From Oscillospiraceae bacterium (GTDB lineage Bacteria; Bacillota; Clostridia; Oscillospirales; Oscillospiraceae), in the NCBI GenBank assembly GCA_009777775.1, contig WRLE01000016.1, positions 1 through 64,000 of the forward strand: a DNA stretch of 64,000 nt, written 5' to 3'. Both the position numbers and the translations under genes were made by a program. Positions 43,214 through 52,513 of this stretch are shown here, in pieces. Position 1 is the stretch's first letter, and every line of letters starts with the position of its first letter. Below the pieces are notes generated by a model, which saw nothing but the letters and a program-made list of their open reading frames with translations, did no database searches and was not told where the DNA came from.

Positions 43214-44350
43214 ATGCACTATAAGGATTTTCAAGGTAAACAATTCTCGTTTCTAGGAATGGGTAATATGCGTCTGCCTCGCTCAGCTGGAAGCGGGGAG
43301 GATTTTCGGAACGCTGTGATTGATTATGAAAAAGCCGCTGAAATAATCGATTATGGTATGGCAAATGGAGTGAATTATTATGATACTTCACATATTTATG
43401 GCGGTTCTGAAGAGTTTTTAGGCAAGGCTTTATCCAAATATCCACGAGATAGTTATTATTTATGCACAAAATACAACACAATGGGTGGACCGGATTTCGA
43501 AGGAAATTTTCAAGGTCAATTGGAAAGGCTTAATACGGATTATATAGATATTTATATGATACAAGCGGTGCTAAATGATCAATCCGCAGAGAATTATTTA
43601 AAGAGCGGTTGTATGGAATTCATCGAAAAGCAAAAGGAAGCTGGTCGGATTAGACATGTGGGCTTTTCAGCCCATGCTCCTGCCTCTACTTTAGAATGGT
43701 TTGTGAAGGCTTATCCCTGGGAAATTGCCATGATACAACTAAACTATTTCGATTGGGCATTTGCTGGAGCGGACGAGCAATACAAGGTTCTCACCGATAA
43801 CGGCATACCAGTGGTGGCAATGGAACCCGCTAGAGGGGGAAGGCTAGCTAATCTCAGCGATGAAGCTACTTCCATGCTAAAGGCTTTGCGACCGGATTGG
43901 AGTCCCGCATCTTGGGCATATCGCTGGCATATGGGTCTATCTAATATGCTTGTGGTATTAAGCGGGATGTCGGCACTGGAGCAAATTGTGGATAATGTGA
44001 ATACTTTTGAAACACTTTCACCACTGACAGATGAAGAAAACACCCTTTTAGATCAAGTGCGTGAGCAGCTGAAATCCGAAATTGTAGTGCCTTGTACGGA
44101 ATGTGGTTATTGCTTGGAGGATTGCCCTGCACAAATTGACATACCCGAGGTGATGAAAGTCTACAATGATTTGAGGATTCTATCTTGGGCGATGTCAGGA
44201 CAAGCCATAGCCAAGCTTCGTGATGCAGAAAAAACCCCCGCCGACTGCACAGCCTGCAAAACCTGCATAGAACGCTGCACCCAAGCCATTAATATCCCAG
44301 AAATCATGGAAGAACTAACAGGAAGACTATCCAGCGGAGGCCGCCGTTAA
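43214..44350 (+). CDS. aldo/keto reductase with C-terminal 4Fe-4S domain
   Basis: A 378-aa protein. The AKR barrel begins FSFLGMGNMRLP and has the catalytic region NYYDTSHIYGGSEEFLGKAL (Asp and Tyr), Lys in YYLCTKYN, and the later active-site position in RHVGFSAHAP. From residue 298 a bacterial ferredoxin-like domain follows, with CTECGYCLEDCP and CTACKTCIERC. Such fusions are common oxidoreductases in anaerobes; substrates are usually unknown. AGAGGA lies 8 nt before the ATG. It is preceded by a terminator, so it probably has its own promoter. Confidence 0.88.
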   Translation: MHYKDFQGKQFSFLGMGNMRLPRSAGSGEDFRNAVIDYEKAAEIIDYGMANGVNYYDTSHIYGGSEEFLGKALSKYPRDSYYLCTKYNTMGGPDFEGNFQGQLERLNTDYIDIYMIQAVLNDQSAENYLKSGCMEFIEKQKEAGRIRHVGFSAHAPASTLEWFVKAYPWEIAMIQLNYFDWAFAGADEQYKVLTDNGIPVVAMEPARGGRLANLSDEATSMLKALRPDWSPASWAYRWHMGLSNMLVVLSGMSALEQIVDNVNTFETLSPLTDEENTLLDQVREQLKSEIVVPCTECGYCLEDCPAQIDIPEVMKVYNDLRILSWAMSGQAIAKLRDAEKTPADCTACKTCIERCTQAINIPEIMEELTGRLSSGGRR

Positions 44351-44381
44351 ACAGTACAAGGGAACAAATGCAATGACCTTC

Positions 44382-44493
44382 GTAGGGCGCAGCTTCTGTA
44401 GGGCGCGGCTTCTGTAGGGCGCGGCTTCTGTAGGACGCGGCTTCTGTAGGACGCGGCTTCTGTAGGGCGCGGCTTCTGTAGGGCGCGGCTTCC
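44382..44493. repeat. seven-unit 16-bp GC-rich tandem repeat
   Basis: Seven contiguous copies of GTAGGGCGCGGCTTCT with single-base variants (units 4 and 5 have GGACGCGG). There are no spacers, so this is not a CRISPR. The unit resembles the left arm of the GGCGCG palindromic element seen elsewhere, suggesting slippage expansion of one arm. Confidence 0.9.
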
Positions 44494-44564
44494 CAGACGC
44501 GCCGCAAGGCATCCACCGCAACACAGGCGACGCACTGTCCGATTGAAAAACAGTACAAGCTCGC

Positions 44565-44586
44565 TGCGCGTCAAGGATGCCGCGCC
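44565..44586 (-). repeat. GC-rich palindromic element (repeat B), variant copy
   Basis: TGCGCG-N10-CGCGCC followed by CTACGAAT. It has the same orientation as the copies at 46441-46634. Confidence 0.7.
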
Positions 44587-44654
44587 CTACGAATATTTTG
44601 TCATATTACCGAAATACGTATTATCACCAATTGTTAATTGTTCATTGTCAATTG

Positions 44655-44694
44655 AAAACGTCTAAATAGGATTTTAATCCTATTTAGACGTTTT
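44655..44694. terminator. bidirectional terminator, 18-bp perfect stem
   Basis: AAAACGTCTAAATAGGAT pairs perfectly with its complement across a 4-nt loop. A T run follows on the plus strand and a GTTTTC end on the minus strand. It serves the tRNA (minus) and could also stop plus-strand readthrough. Confidence 0.85.
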
Positions 44695-44698
44695 TTCA

Positions 44699-44774
44699 TG
44701 GTCGGAGTGGTGAGACTCGAACTCACGGCCTCATGCTCCCAAAGCACGCACGCTACCAACTGCGCCACACCCCG
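44699..44774 (-). tRNA. tRNA-Pro (anticodon UGG)
   Basis: The minus strand reads CGGGGTGTGGCGCAG... through the anticodon arm CGTGC-TTTGGGA-GCATG (anticodon TGG), the T arm GTGAGTTCGAGTCTCAC, and CACTCCG plus an encoded ACCA tail. The acceptor stem pairs over 7 bp with one G-U. A terminator follows 4 nt downstream. Confidence 0.95.
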
Positions 44775-44842
44775 GACTGTGAAAAGAATTATACAACACA
44801 TCGCCCGAGGTTTCAAGTACATATTTTAATAAAACTTCATTT

Positions 44843-46378
44843 TCACTTACCATCCATCATGTTGTCTCTGCTGCTAGCTATTATTAAAGCCTTTATATAA
44901 CCTTTGTCAACTTCATCTAGCACATAGGGGCGGACTCGGAACACCCAATTGTCTATTATAGTTCCTGGAGTATTTGTACGAGTATCAGCACCATATCCCA
45001 ATAAATCCTGAATGGGCATGATAGCCAAGGAAGCCCCGCAGGTGAATAATGAACGCATCCAAGCTCGAATGACAGCACTATTGGGACCACCAGCTGTCCA
45101 GTCTCCCTCGAAACCGATGTAAAGCAACGCTCGATCTCGATATTCAGCTGACATTTCCATCATCCAAGCCATGATGGTGGTATTATCATGGGTGCCTGTA
45201 TATGCAATTTCATCTTCGGTTATAAAATGGGGGATATGCTTTTCATCGCCAATGAAACCAAATTGGATGGAGCGCATTCCTCGGTATCCACTGTCTTTGA
45301 GCAGTTGCGGTACATTGCCGTAATCATGCCCCAAGTCTTCTGCAATCAAGGGTAAATTAGTAGAACCCAGTAAAGCCTCGATTGTTTTGAAAAATTGTAA
45401 ACCAGGACCTTCCACCCACTTTCCAGTGGTGGCATCAGGAGCACCAGCGGGGATTTCCCAATATGTATCGAAGCCACGAAAATGGTCTATTCTCACATAG
45501 TCATATCGTTCCATTGCGGTCTTGATGCGCCTTGCCCACCATCTATAGCCTCGACGTTTCATTAATCTCCAATTATAGATGGGATTGCCCCATAATTGTC
45601 CCAATGGGGTGAAATAATCTGGTGGAGCTCCGCTGACAGCGGCAAAATCACCATTGGCTTCGGCATCGAATAGATCCCTTGCGCTCCATACTTCGGCACT
45701 ATCGCCGGACACATAAAAAGGCATATCGCCAACGATGGAAACTTTGCGGGAAGCTGCGTATTCTTTGAGTTTTTGCCATTGTTTGTCGAAAATCCATTGG
45801 ATAAATCTATACACATCCATTTCGTAGTATAAATCAACTTTTGCTGCTTTAATGGCAGCGGTATCATAGCTTCGCAATGCCTCGTCGGGCCATTCATACC
45901 AAGGAGTCTCGCCAAAACGATGATGAAGAGTCATATAAAGTGCATATGTTTCAAGCCAAAAAGGCTTATAATCCGCATGGGGTTTATATTCCAATCGTGA
46001 ATATGCTTTTCTCAAAAGAGCCCATTGCTTTTCATGCACAAGCTCGTAGTTAACATAATCATCCCGCATCCCCTCTGCTCGCTCTGCCAGTTCATCTGCT
46101 GTTATGAGATCCATTTCCAAGAGCATTCGGGGATCTATCAGCATCGGCTCACCTGCAAAGGCAGATACGCATTGATAGGGTGAAAATGACACATCTGTAT
46201 GCTCCACGGGAAGCACTTGCCATACATGAAAGCCCGCTTCGCTGAGAAAATCAACGAATGCCATGGCTTCTGCACCCAGGACGCCAATGCCATATGGACC
46301 GCTGAGCATCGGCACAGACATCAGCACCCCAGCAGAGCGCGGATATTTATAAATAGACTTTTCAACACCAGTTTCCAT
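44843..46378 (-). CDS. malQ: 4-alpha-glucanotransferase (amylomaltase)
   Basis: A 511-aa GH77 enzyme that transfers glucan segments and releases glucose. Family motifs are SGPYGIGVLGAEA near the N-terminus, WQVLPVEHTD, SPYQCVSAFAGEP, the catalytic Asp in YVRIDHFRGFD (about residue 300), Glu in LPLIAEDLGHD (about 347), and YTGTHDNTTIMAW. The SD AAGGAG is 6 nt from ATG. It is the last gene of the minus-strand glycogen cluster, separated from glgP by a 300-bp repeat region. Confidence 0.95.
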   Translation of the reverse strand: METGVEKSIYKYPRSAGVLMSVPMLSGPYGIGVLGAEAMAFVDFLSEAGFHVWQVLPVEHTDVSFSPYQCVSAFAGEPMLIDPRMLLEMDLITADELAERAEGMRDDYVNYELVHEKQWALLRKAYSRLEYKPHADYKPFWLETYALYMTLHHRFGETPWYEWPDEALRSYDTAAIKAAKVDLYYEMDVYRFIQWIFDKQWQKLKEYAASRKVSIVGDMPFYVSGDSAEVWSARDLFDAEANGDFAAVSGAPPDYFTPLGQLWGNPIYNWRLMKRRGYRWWARRIKTAMERYDYVRIDHFRGFDTYWEIPAGAPDATTGKWVEGPGLQFFKTIEALLGSTNLPLIAEDLGHDYGNVPQLLKDSGYRGMRSIQFGFIGDEKHIPHFITEDEIAYTGTHDNTTIMAWMMEMSAEYRDRALLYIGFEGDWTAGGPNSAVIRAWMRSLFTCGASLAIMPIQDLLGYGADTRTNTPGTIIDNWVFRVRPYVLDEVDKGYIKALIIASSRDNMMDGK

Positions 46379-46440
46379 GTATAACTCCTTGTTGGTTAAT
46401 TGTTAATTGTTAGTTGTGCAAGGTTCATTGTTACCGCAGC

Positions 46441-46634
46441 GGCGCGTCAGGGATGCCGCGCCCTACGAATGTTGTTCATTGTTAATTGTGTATTGTACAT
46501 TGAGCGTAATTCATTGTTGCCGCAGCGGCGCGTCAGGGATGCCGCGCCCTACGAATGTTGTTCATTGTTAATTGTGTATTGTACATTGAGCGTAATTCAT
46601 TGTTGCCGCAACGGCGCGTCAGGGATGCCGCGCC
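46441..46634 (-). repeat. three palindromic elements (repeat B) in an 86-bp tandem array
   Basis: GGCGCG-N10-CGCGCC cores at 46441-46462, 46527-46548 and 46613-46634, spaced exactly 86 bp. The linker between them, including TTGTTCATTGTTAATTG, is almost identical. Each core can form a 6-bp GC stem-loop in single-stranded DNA or RNA. The array lies between malQ and glgP. Confidence 0.9.
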
Positions 46635-46675
46635 CTACGTATATCGTTAATTATTCATTATTCATCATTAATTAC

Positions 46676-49108
46676 TTATTTATTGTCTATTTTCCAGATT
46701 TCTTCTGCGTAGCGTTTTATTGTTTCGTCGCTGGAGAATATGCCGGAATGGGCTATGTTCATGGCGGACATGAAAGACCATTTGTCCACATCTTTATAGT
46801 ACTCATTGGCTTTGGCTTGGGCAGCGGCGTATGCATCGAAATCCTTTAGGACGAAAAATTGGTCGTTTTGGGCTGTCAATGAATCGAAAATGCTGGGAAA
46901 TTGCGCCATTCCCACCAAATGGGGGTTGGCATTAATCATTTCGTATACGATAAGACGCAAACGCTCATGGCTGGTGAGAAACTCTCTGCTATTGTAGCTG
47001 TTGTTTTTGCGAAGTTCTAAGACATCAGCAACGGTGAGTCCAAAGGGGAATCCGTTTTCATCACCCACAGCTTCAAATATTTCCACATTGGCACCATCGT
47101 AAGTTCCGATTGTTAAGGCACCGTTCATCATAAATTTCATATTTCCTGTGCCAGACGCTTCCATACTTGCTGTGGAGATTTGTTCGCTTAAATCAGATGC
47201 GGGGAAAATATTTTGTGCAAGGGAAACCCTGTAGTTTTCGAGAAAAACAACCTTTATCAAGTCTCTGATACGAGGGTCGTTGTTGATGGATTCCGCCACC
47301 ACGGACACCAGTTTGATGACTTCTTTGGCGAAATGATAGCTGGGAGCAGCCTTGCCTGCAATGATGAATGTTCTGGGGATAATGTCTATATCAGGATTAG
47401 AAAGCAAGGTATTATATAGGTCGATGATATAAATGAGCAAAAGAAGTTGCCGTTTGTATGCATGGATTCTTTTTACTTGCACATCGAATATGGAGTCTGG
47501 GTTGATGACCACATTGTTGCTCTCGTAAATTATTTTCGCCAAACGAAGCTTATTATCCCTTTTAATTGCCCTGAGCTTTTCGTGGAAAGCTTTATCATGT
47601 ACAACACCAGTTTCGTCAAGTAGTGATAGTTTTAGGGGTTCCTTTAACCAACCATCTCCTATTGCTTCGGAAATTGTGCTTGTGAGTTTGGGATTTGCCA
47701 TTTGGACCCATCTTCTATGGGCGATGCCGTTGGTTTTATTGTTGAATCGTTCGGGGTAAAGTTCATAAAAATCTGCGAAAAGTTCATGTTTTAAAAGCTC
47801 GCTGTGGACATGGGCGACGCCGTTTATGGCATGGCTACCCACGATTGCCAGATATGCCATGGAAATATAATGCTCTGAAATGATGGACATTCTCGGTAAC
47901 CTGTCATCATATTCACCGTATTTTTCAATGAGAGTGGCACAAAAACGTCTATTTATTTCGTGGACAATCATATAAATTCGAGGGAGCAGACCTGAAAAAA
48001 CATCGATGGGCCATTTTTCCAAAGCTTCTGGCAATATGGTGTGGTTGGTATAGGATATGGTCTTTACAGTAACCTCCCATGCTTCATCCCATCCTAAGTC
48101 TTCTTCGTCCAATAAAATCCTCATCAGCTCAGGAACAGCTAGAGCCGGGTGAGTGTCATTAATGTGAATGCCGACATATTCTGGTAAATTACGCACATCG
48201 CCATAATAACGCTTGTAATGGCGAATAATACTTTGAATTCCAGCGGAAACGAAGAAATATTGTTGTTTTAGTCTGAGCATCCGATTTTGGTAATTGGAAT
48301 CGTCAGGGTACAAAACCTCGGAAATTGCTTCAGCAGAATACTTTTGAGACACCGCGTTTAAGTATTCACCACCAGAAAAAGCCCCGAAATCGAACTGCTG
48401 GGTGGACTCTGCGCTCCATAACCTCAAAGTATTCACAGAACCGTCTTCACCACCTGGAATTGGAACATCGTAGGGCATGGCTATGACAGTTTCATAGTTT
48501 TCGTGGTGAAATACATGGCGACCATCGCTCACTTCCACTCGAACGGAGCCATTGAATCTGACAACCACGGCTTTGTTCGGTTTTTTCACTTCCCAAACAA
48601 CCTCGTTGCGCAGCCAATTGTCTGGCATTTCAACTTGATAACCATCGATTATTTTTTGCTCAAATAAGCCATACTTATACCTGATGGAACAGCCGTTTCC
48701 CGGTAAGCCCAGGTGGGCGAGGGAATCCATAAAGCAAGCGGCAAGTCTTCCTAAACCGCCATTACCCAAACCAGGGTCAAGCTCCAGATTATAGATTTCA
48801 TCCAAGTCAAAGCCAAAGCTCTCCATGCTCTCTATGCAGACATCCCGTAAACCAAGTGCTGTAATATTGCTTTCCAAAAGCCTGCCCAGCAAAAATTCCA
48901 GAGAAAAATAGTAGATTTGCTTCTTGGTTTCCTTCTTATATGTGTTTGCTGCAGTTTGCATCCATTTTTTCATTATCTGATCTTTAATAAGATATGAAAG
49001 GGCAAAGTAACAGTCTTCCAAACTTGCGTCTTCAACAGATACACCGCGCGTTACTTCGAGCTTATCCCTGAAAAGTAGGGAAAAAGCTTCTTTGTCATGA
49101 ATATACAT
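46676..49108 (-). CDS. glgP: glycogen/alpha-glucan phosphorylase
   Basis: An 810-aa GT35 enzyme that releases glucose-1-phosphate from glycogen. The PLP lysine lies in EASGTGNMKFMMNGALTIG (about residue 655). Other hallmarks are LGNGGLGRLAACF (about 110), the substrate-site HINDTHPALAVPELMR, NHTILPEALEKWP and VQVKRIHAYKRQLL. It is full length for the family. SD GGAAGG precedes the ATG. It is co-oriented with the glycogen synthesis genes. Confidence 0.96.
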   Translation of the reverse strand: MYIHDKEAFSLLFRDKLEVTRGVSVEDASLEDCYFALSYLIKDQIMKKWMQTAANTYKKETKKQIYYFSLEFLLGRLLESNITALGLRDVCIESMESFGFDLDEIYNLELDPGLGNGGLGRLAACFMDSLAHLGLPGNGCSIRYKYGLFEQKIIDGYQVEMPDNWLRNEVVWEVKKPNKAVVVRFNGSVRVEVSDGRHVFHHENYETVIAMPYDVPIPGGEDGSVNTLRLWSAESTQQFDFGAFSGGEYLNAVSQKYSAEAISEVLYPDDSNYQNRMLRLKQQYFFVSAGIQSIIRHYKRYYGDVRNLPEYVGIHINDTHPALAVPELMRILLDEEDLGWDEAWEVTVKTISYTNHTILPEALEKWPIDVFSGLLPRIYMIVHEINRRFCATLIEKYGEYDDRLPRMSIISEHYISMAYLAIVGSHAINGVAHVHSELLKHELFADFYELYPERFNNKTNGIAHRRWVQMANPKLTSTISEAIGDGWLKEPLKLSLLDETGVVHDKAFHEKLRAIKRDNKLRLAKIIYESNNVVINPDSIFDVQVKRIHAYKRQLLLLIYIIDLYNTLLSNPDIDIIPRTFIIAGKAAPSYHFAKEVIKLVSVVAESINNDPRIRDLIKVVFLENYRVSLAQNIFPASDLSEQISTASMEASGTGNMKFMMNGALTIGTYDGANVEIFEAVGDENGFPFGLTVADVLELRKNNSYNSREFLTSHERLRLIVYEMINANPHLVGMAQFPSIFDSLTAQNDQFFVLKDFDAYAAAQAKANEYYKDVDKWSFMSAMNIAHSGIFSSDETIKRYAEEIWKIDNK

Positions 49109-49216
49109 CCAATTATTTTCCTTCCATCATTATGCGTGATTGCGTGTGATTTTCCAAGTTTAACAGCCCCAAAGCTACTAGCAAGCGATGTGTTAATCAA
49201 CTCATTTGCATAAAAT

Positions 49217-51028
49217 TCATCTACAGGCAAAAATACCAGCTTGCCCTGGGCTAAGTGTTATTGTATCAACGGTGGTATTGCTCAATAAGTTTACATTGAA
49301 GCCATCCACGTTTATTGTTCTATCCTTGTCCGTCGTATTCACCCCAATTAATATTTGCTCCTTACCTTCACCTCGGGTAAAGGCAAATAAACCTGCCCTT
49401 GCTTCCACCAGTTTATATGCGCCATTTGCAAAGGAAGGGCTGGATTTACGAATGCAACTAAGGTTTTTATACCAAAATAGCAAGTCTTCATCTTCATGAC
49501 CCCAGGGATACCCGCGCCTGTTAAAGGGATCTATGCAGCCTTCCATTCCAGCTTCGTCGCCATAATATATACAAGGCACGCCCGGCAAGGTAAATTGCAA
49601 GACAGAAGCCAGCTTAAGCCTTTGCTTTGCAAGGGCAAGGGAAGCATCATCCAATGAAAAATGCTCCATATCCACCTTGTTGCTGGGTATCGGCACATCG
49701 CTGAGAACCGTGAGGATACGAGCTGTATCGTGGGAACCTACCACAGTCATCAAAGAATGGAGGACATATTCGGGATAATTGCGGCAAAGGGTTGCCATGG
49801 TTGCCGCCAGCTGCTCTACATTTCCCTCTTTTACGCATGCGATAATCGCATTTTTCACAGGATAATTGGTGACGCTGTCCAGCTGTCCGCCATGGAAGTA
49901 CCTGCGGCGCACATCATAGGCAATTTTATTGGAAGCATCTTCCCAGACCTCGCCAACGATGATGGCATCACCCTTTTCCCTCTTTATGGCAGCGCATAGG
50001 GGATAGAGAAACACATCGGGTAATTCGTCCACAACATCCAAACGCCAACCGGAAACACCCTTCTTGGTCCAATGGGCAATGACCCCATCTTTAGCGCAAA
50101 TATAGTCCCTGTAGGCTTCGTTACTCTTGTTCACCGCTGGTAGCAATTCTATATCCCACCAGGACTCATAGGTGCCGTCTTCGCGGAAACGAAACCAATC
50201 ATAATATGGAGAATCGCTATTTTGGTATGCTCCCAGAGAGTCATAATTACCATATTTATTGAAGTAACGGCTGTCAATTCCCACATGGTTGAAGACACCA
50301 TCCAAAATGATACTCATGCCACGGTCCTTCGCCTTTGTACACAATTCTTCAAAGGCTTCGTTGCCACCGAAAGCGGGGTCGATTTGCATATAATCACCGG
50401 TGTCATACTTATGGTTGGAAGCGGCATCGAATATGGGGCTGAGATAAATGCAAGTTACTCCCAATTCCTCGAGATATGGGAGTTTTTCGATTATCCCATA
50501 TAAATCGCCGCCAAAAAAGTCGTTGTTATGGACAATACCTTCTTCATCGGGTAAATAATAGGGAATACCATCCCAATCAGACCTGAAAACGGCACCAGAA
50601 CGAAGCCTTAGCTCCCCGCCACGGTGGAATCTATCGACAAATATATGATAAATGAGACCACCATGAATCCAATTGGGTGCTATGGCAGCGGCACCGTGGG
50701 CAGTAATTTGAAAGGTGTTTTCAGAATTTTCCGGTATGGTATATTTTCCACCATCGGGAGTCCTAATGTGGAAAGTATACCAATACAAGCCAGGTGTATG
50801 TATAGTAATTCTACATTTGTAAAGATCAAAAGCTCCTGTCACAGTTATAAATTCCATGACTGTTTCTTCGGGGACACCATCGTCGGGATGGAGGTAGACG
50901 CTGGCTCCGATTGCTGAGCCTCTAGCGAGTTTTATAGACAATTCGAGGGTACCAGGTGTTTCAAAAGCTCCGCTGGGATACCTGAAATACTCATCATCCT
51001 CATCAAAGATATACAAAGTATCGATCAT
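49217..51028 (-). CDS. GH13 alpha-amylase / neopullulanase-like glycosidase
   Basis: 603 aa from the ATG at 51028, 7 nt after the glgA stop codon. An N-terminal beta domain (about residues 1-130) precedes the GH13 barrel. Conserved regions are GVFNHVG, catalytic Asp in GWRLDVVDELPD, Glu in IIVGEVWEDA and Asp in VVGSHDTARI. Starch-binding N-domain plus barrel matches neopullulanase/maltogenic amylase types, and no signal peptide is seen, so it should act on cytoplasmic glucans or maltodextrins. It is placed between glgA and glgP as a probable debranching or trimming activity. Confidence 0.9.
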   Translation of the reverse strand: MIDTLYIFDEDDEYFRYPSGAFETPGTLELSIKLARGSAIGASVYLHPDDGVPEETVMEFITVTGAFDLYKCRITIHTPGLYWYTFHIRTPDGGKYTIPENSENTFQITAHGAAAIAPNWIHGGLIYHIFVDRFHRGGELRLRSGAVFRSDWDGIPYYLPDEEGIVHNNDFFGGDLYGIIEKLPYLEELGVTCIYLSPIFDAASNHKYDTGDYMQIDPAFGGNEAFEELCTKAKDRGMSIILDGVFNHVGIDSRYFNKYGNYDSLGAYQNSDSPYYDWFRFREDGTYESWWDIELLPAVNKSNEAYRDYICAKDGVIAHWTKKGVSGWRLDVVDELPDVFLYPLCAAIKREKGDAIIVGEVWEDASNKIAYDVRRRYFHGGQLDSVTNYPVKNAIIACVKEGNVEQLAATMATLCRNYPEYVLHSLMTVVGSHDTARILTVLSDVPIPSNKVDMEHFSLDDASLALAKQRLKLASVLQFTLPGVPCIYYGDEAGMEGCIDPFNRRGYPWGHEDEDLLFWYKNLSCIRKSSPSFANGAYKLVEARAGLFAFTRGEGKEQILIGVNTTDKDRTINVDGFNVNLLSNTTVDTITLSPGQAGIFACR

Positions 51029-51035
51029 TTTCTTC

Positions 51036-52472
51036 TTATTTAAGCTCCCTATATAGACTGGCATATGCCTTTGCTGAAATATCCCAGCCAAAGTCGCTAT
51101 TCATAGCTTCGCGCATCAGGTTTTTCCAATCATCTTCTCGATTTGTGTATAAATCCAATGCTTTATTAATAGTTTTCATCAGAGCGGCTCCGCTGTATTC
51201 TTCGAAAACGAATCCATTGCCAACACCAAGGCGGCAGTCTTTTATCGTATCACCCAAACCACCAGTTTTGCGAACAATGGGAATGGTACCGTAGCGACAA
51301 GCAATCATCTGCGCCAAGCCGCAAGGCTCGCTTCGAGAGGGCATGAGCATGGCATCGGCTCCTGCATATATCTTGCTGGCGATTTCCGGATTGTAGGCAA
51401 TGCTCACTCCCACTTTATCCCTGTTGGTCACCGCTTTTTCTTCAAAGTACAGTTGAAACTCATGGTCTCCTGTACCCAGCAGCAGAAACTGGACATCTTG
51501 CTTTAGCATATCGTCCATAATATATGTGATTAAATCAATGCCTTTATGGGAAACAAGGCGAGAAACAACACAAATGAGCATAGAGCGGGGAGACTGGGGC
51601 AAGCCGAAAAGAGCTTGAAGCTTCTCTTTGTTAATAGCCTTCAACTCCAGGTTGTCCACCGTATAATTCATGGAAATCATGGGATCTGTTTCTGGATTGT
51701 TGACTTTTGTGTCGATTCCGTTGATTATTCCAGTTAGTTTATATGAATTTTCCCTGAGCATGGCATCGAGCCCATAACCACCGCCGGACTTAATTTCCTC
51801 GGCATAGGATGGGCTTACAGTGGTGATTTTATCAGCGCATACAATGGCACCTTTCATGAGATTCACATCATTGTTATACAGCACCAATCCAGCTTCTTCT
51901 TCATATAAATCGAAAACATCAGTGAGGGTATCTCTAGCATAAACCCCTTGGTATTCCAAGTTGTGTATGGTGAATACCGTCCTGATGCTGCCATACTTGT
52001 CTGCATATCTTGTTTTCAAATAAACGGGAACCAAGGCTGTTTGCCAATCGTGGGCGTGGATAACATCGGGAACAAAGCCAGTGAGTTCTAACACGGCAAA
52101 AACAGCTTTGGAAAAAAGGGCGAACCTTTCGCCATCATCGTAATATCCATATGCATTTTCGCGTCCAAAATAATGGGAATTATCAACAAAATAATATATT
52201 ACTCCTTGATGGGCAAGCTCGTAAATTTTGAACATTATTCCCCGCCATGCCAATTTAACCGGCACCTCTCCCAAAAATTTCATTTGGGATTCATATTTAC
52301 AGCGAAATTGCTCATAAAGGGGAACCACGGTTCGCAAGTCTAGCTGGGAATCTGTTTCAGCCAAAGCTGAAGACAAAGCCCCGGCAACTTGGCCCATACC
52401 TCCAGTTGCGATAAAAGGGACGACCTCCGATACAACGCTTAGTATCTTTAGTCTCTCGTTTTCATTGCTCAT
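51036..52472 (-). CDS. glgA: glycogen synthase (ADP-glucose type)
   Basis: A 478-aa GT5 enzyme. The N-terminal motif is SEVVPFIATGGMGQVAGAL, where most bacterial GlgA have Lys-Thr-Gly-Gly; here the Lys is Ala. The C-terminal domain has the retaining-GT site SRSEPCGLAQMIACRYG (about residues 372-388) and KTGGLGDTI. I chose the ATG at 52472 because AAAGGAGGTG is 9 nt upstream; an in-frame ATG at 52508 lacks one. It follows glgD and precedes the GH13 gene. Confidence 0.95.
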   Translation of the reverse strand: MSNENERLKILSVVSEVVPFIATGGMGQVAGALSSALAETDSQLDLRTVVPLYEQFRCKYESQMKFLGEVPVKLAWRGIMFKIYELAHQGVIYYFVDNSHYFGRENAYGYYDDGERFALFSKAVFAVLELTGFVPDVIHAHDWQTALVPVYLKTRYADKYGSIRTVFTIHNLEYQGVYARDTLTDVFDLYEEEAGLVLYNNDVNLMKGAIVCADKITTVSPSYAEEIKSGGGYGLDAMLRENSYKLTGIINGIDTKVNNPETDPMISMNYTVDNLELKAINKEKLQALFGLPQSPRSMLICVVSRLVSHKGIDLITYIMDDMLKQDVQFLLLGTGDHEFQLYFEEKAVTNRDKVGVSIAYNPEIASKIYAGADAMLMPSRSEPCGLAQMIACRYGTIPIVRKTGGLGDTIKDCRLGVGNGFVFEEYSGAALMKTINKALDLYTNREDDWKNLMREAMNSDFGWDISAKAYASLYRELK

Positions 52473-52513
52473 GCAGCAAAGCACCTCCTTTGGTTTTTCT
52501 ACATTCACATCTT

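Larger units (their letters stand above)
44351..44698. other. repeat-rich intergenic region between the aldo/keto reductase gene and tRNA-Pro
   Basis: Contains a seven-unit 16-bp tandem array (44382-44493), a GC-rich palindromic element (44565-44586), a TTGTTAATTGTTCATTG repeat (44632-44650) and a bidirectional terminator (44655-44694). Open frames on the minus strand through the array translate the repeat only (RALQKPRPTEAAP motif) and are not genes. Confidence 0.75.

Noticed and set aside
44382-44493. CRISPR-like regular repeat
   Set aside because: The 16-bp units are contiguous without spacers and no cas genes are present; it is a simple tandem repeat.
44304-44574. Three overlapping minus-strand open frames
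   Set aside because: They translate the 16-bp array in different frames (RALQKPRPTEAAP) and have no SD; they are repeat artefacts.
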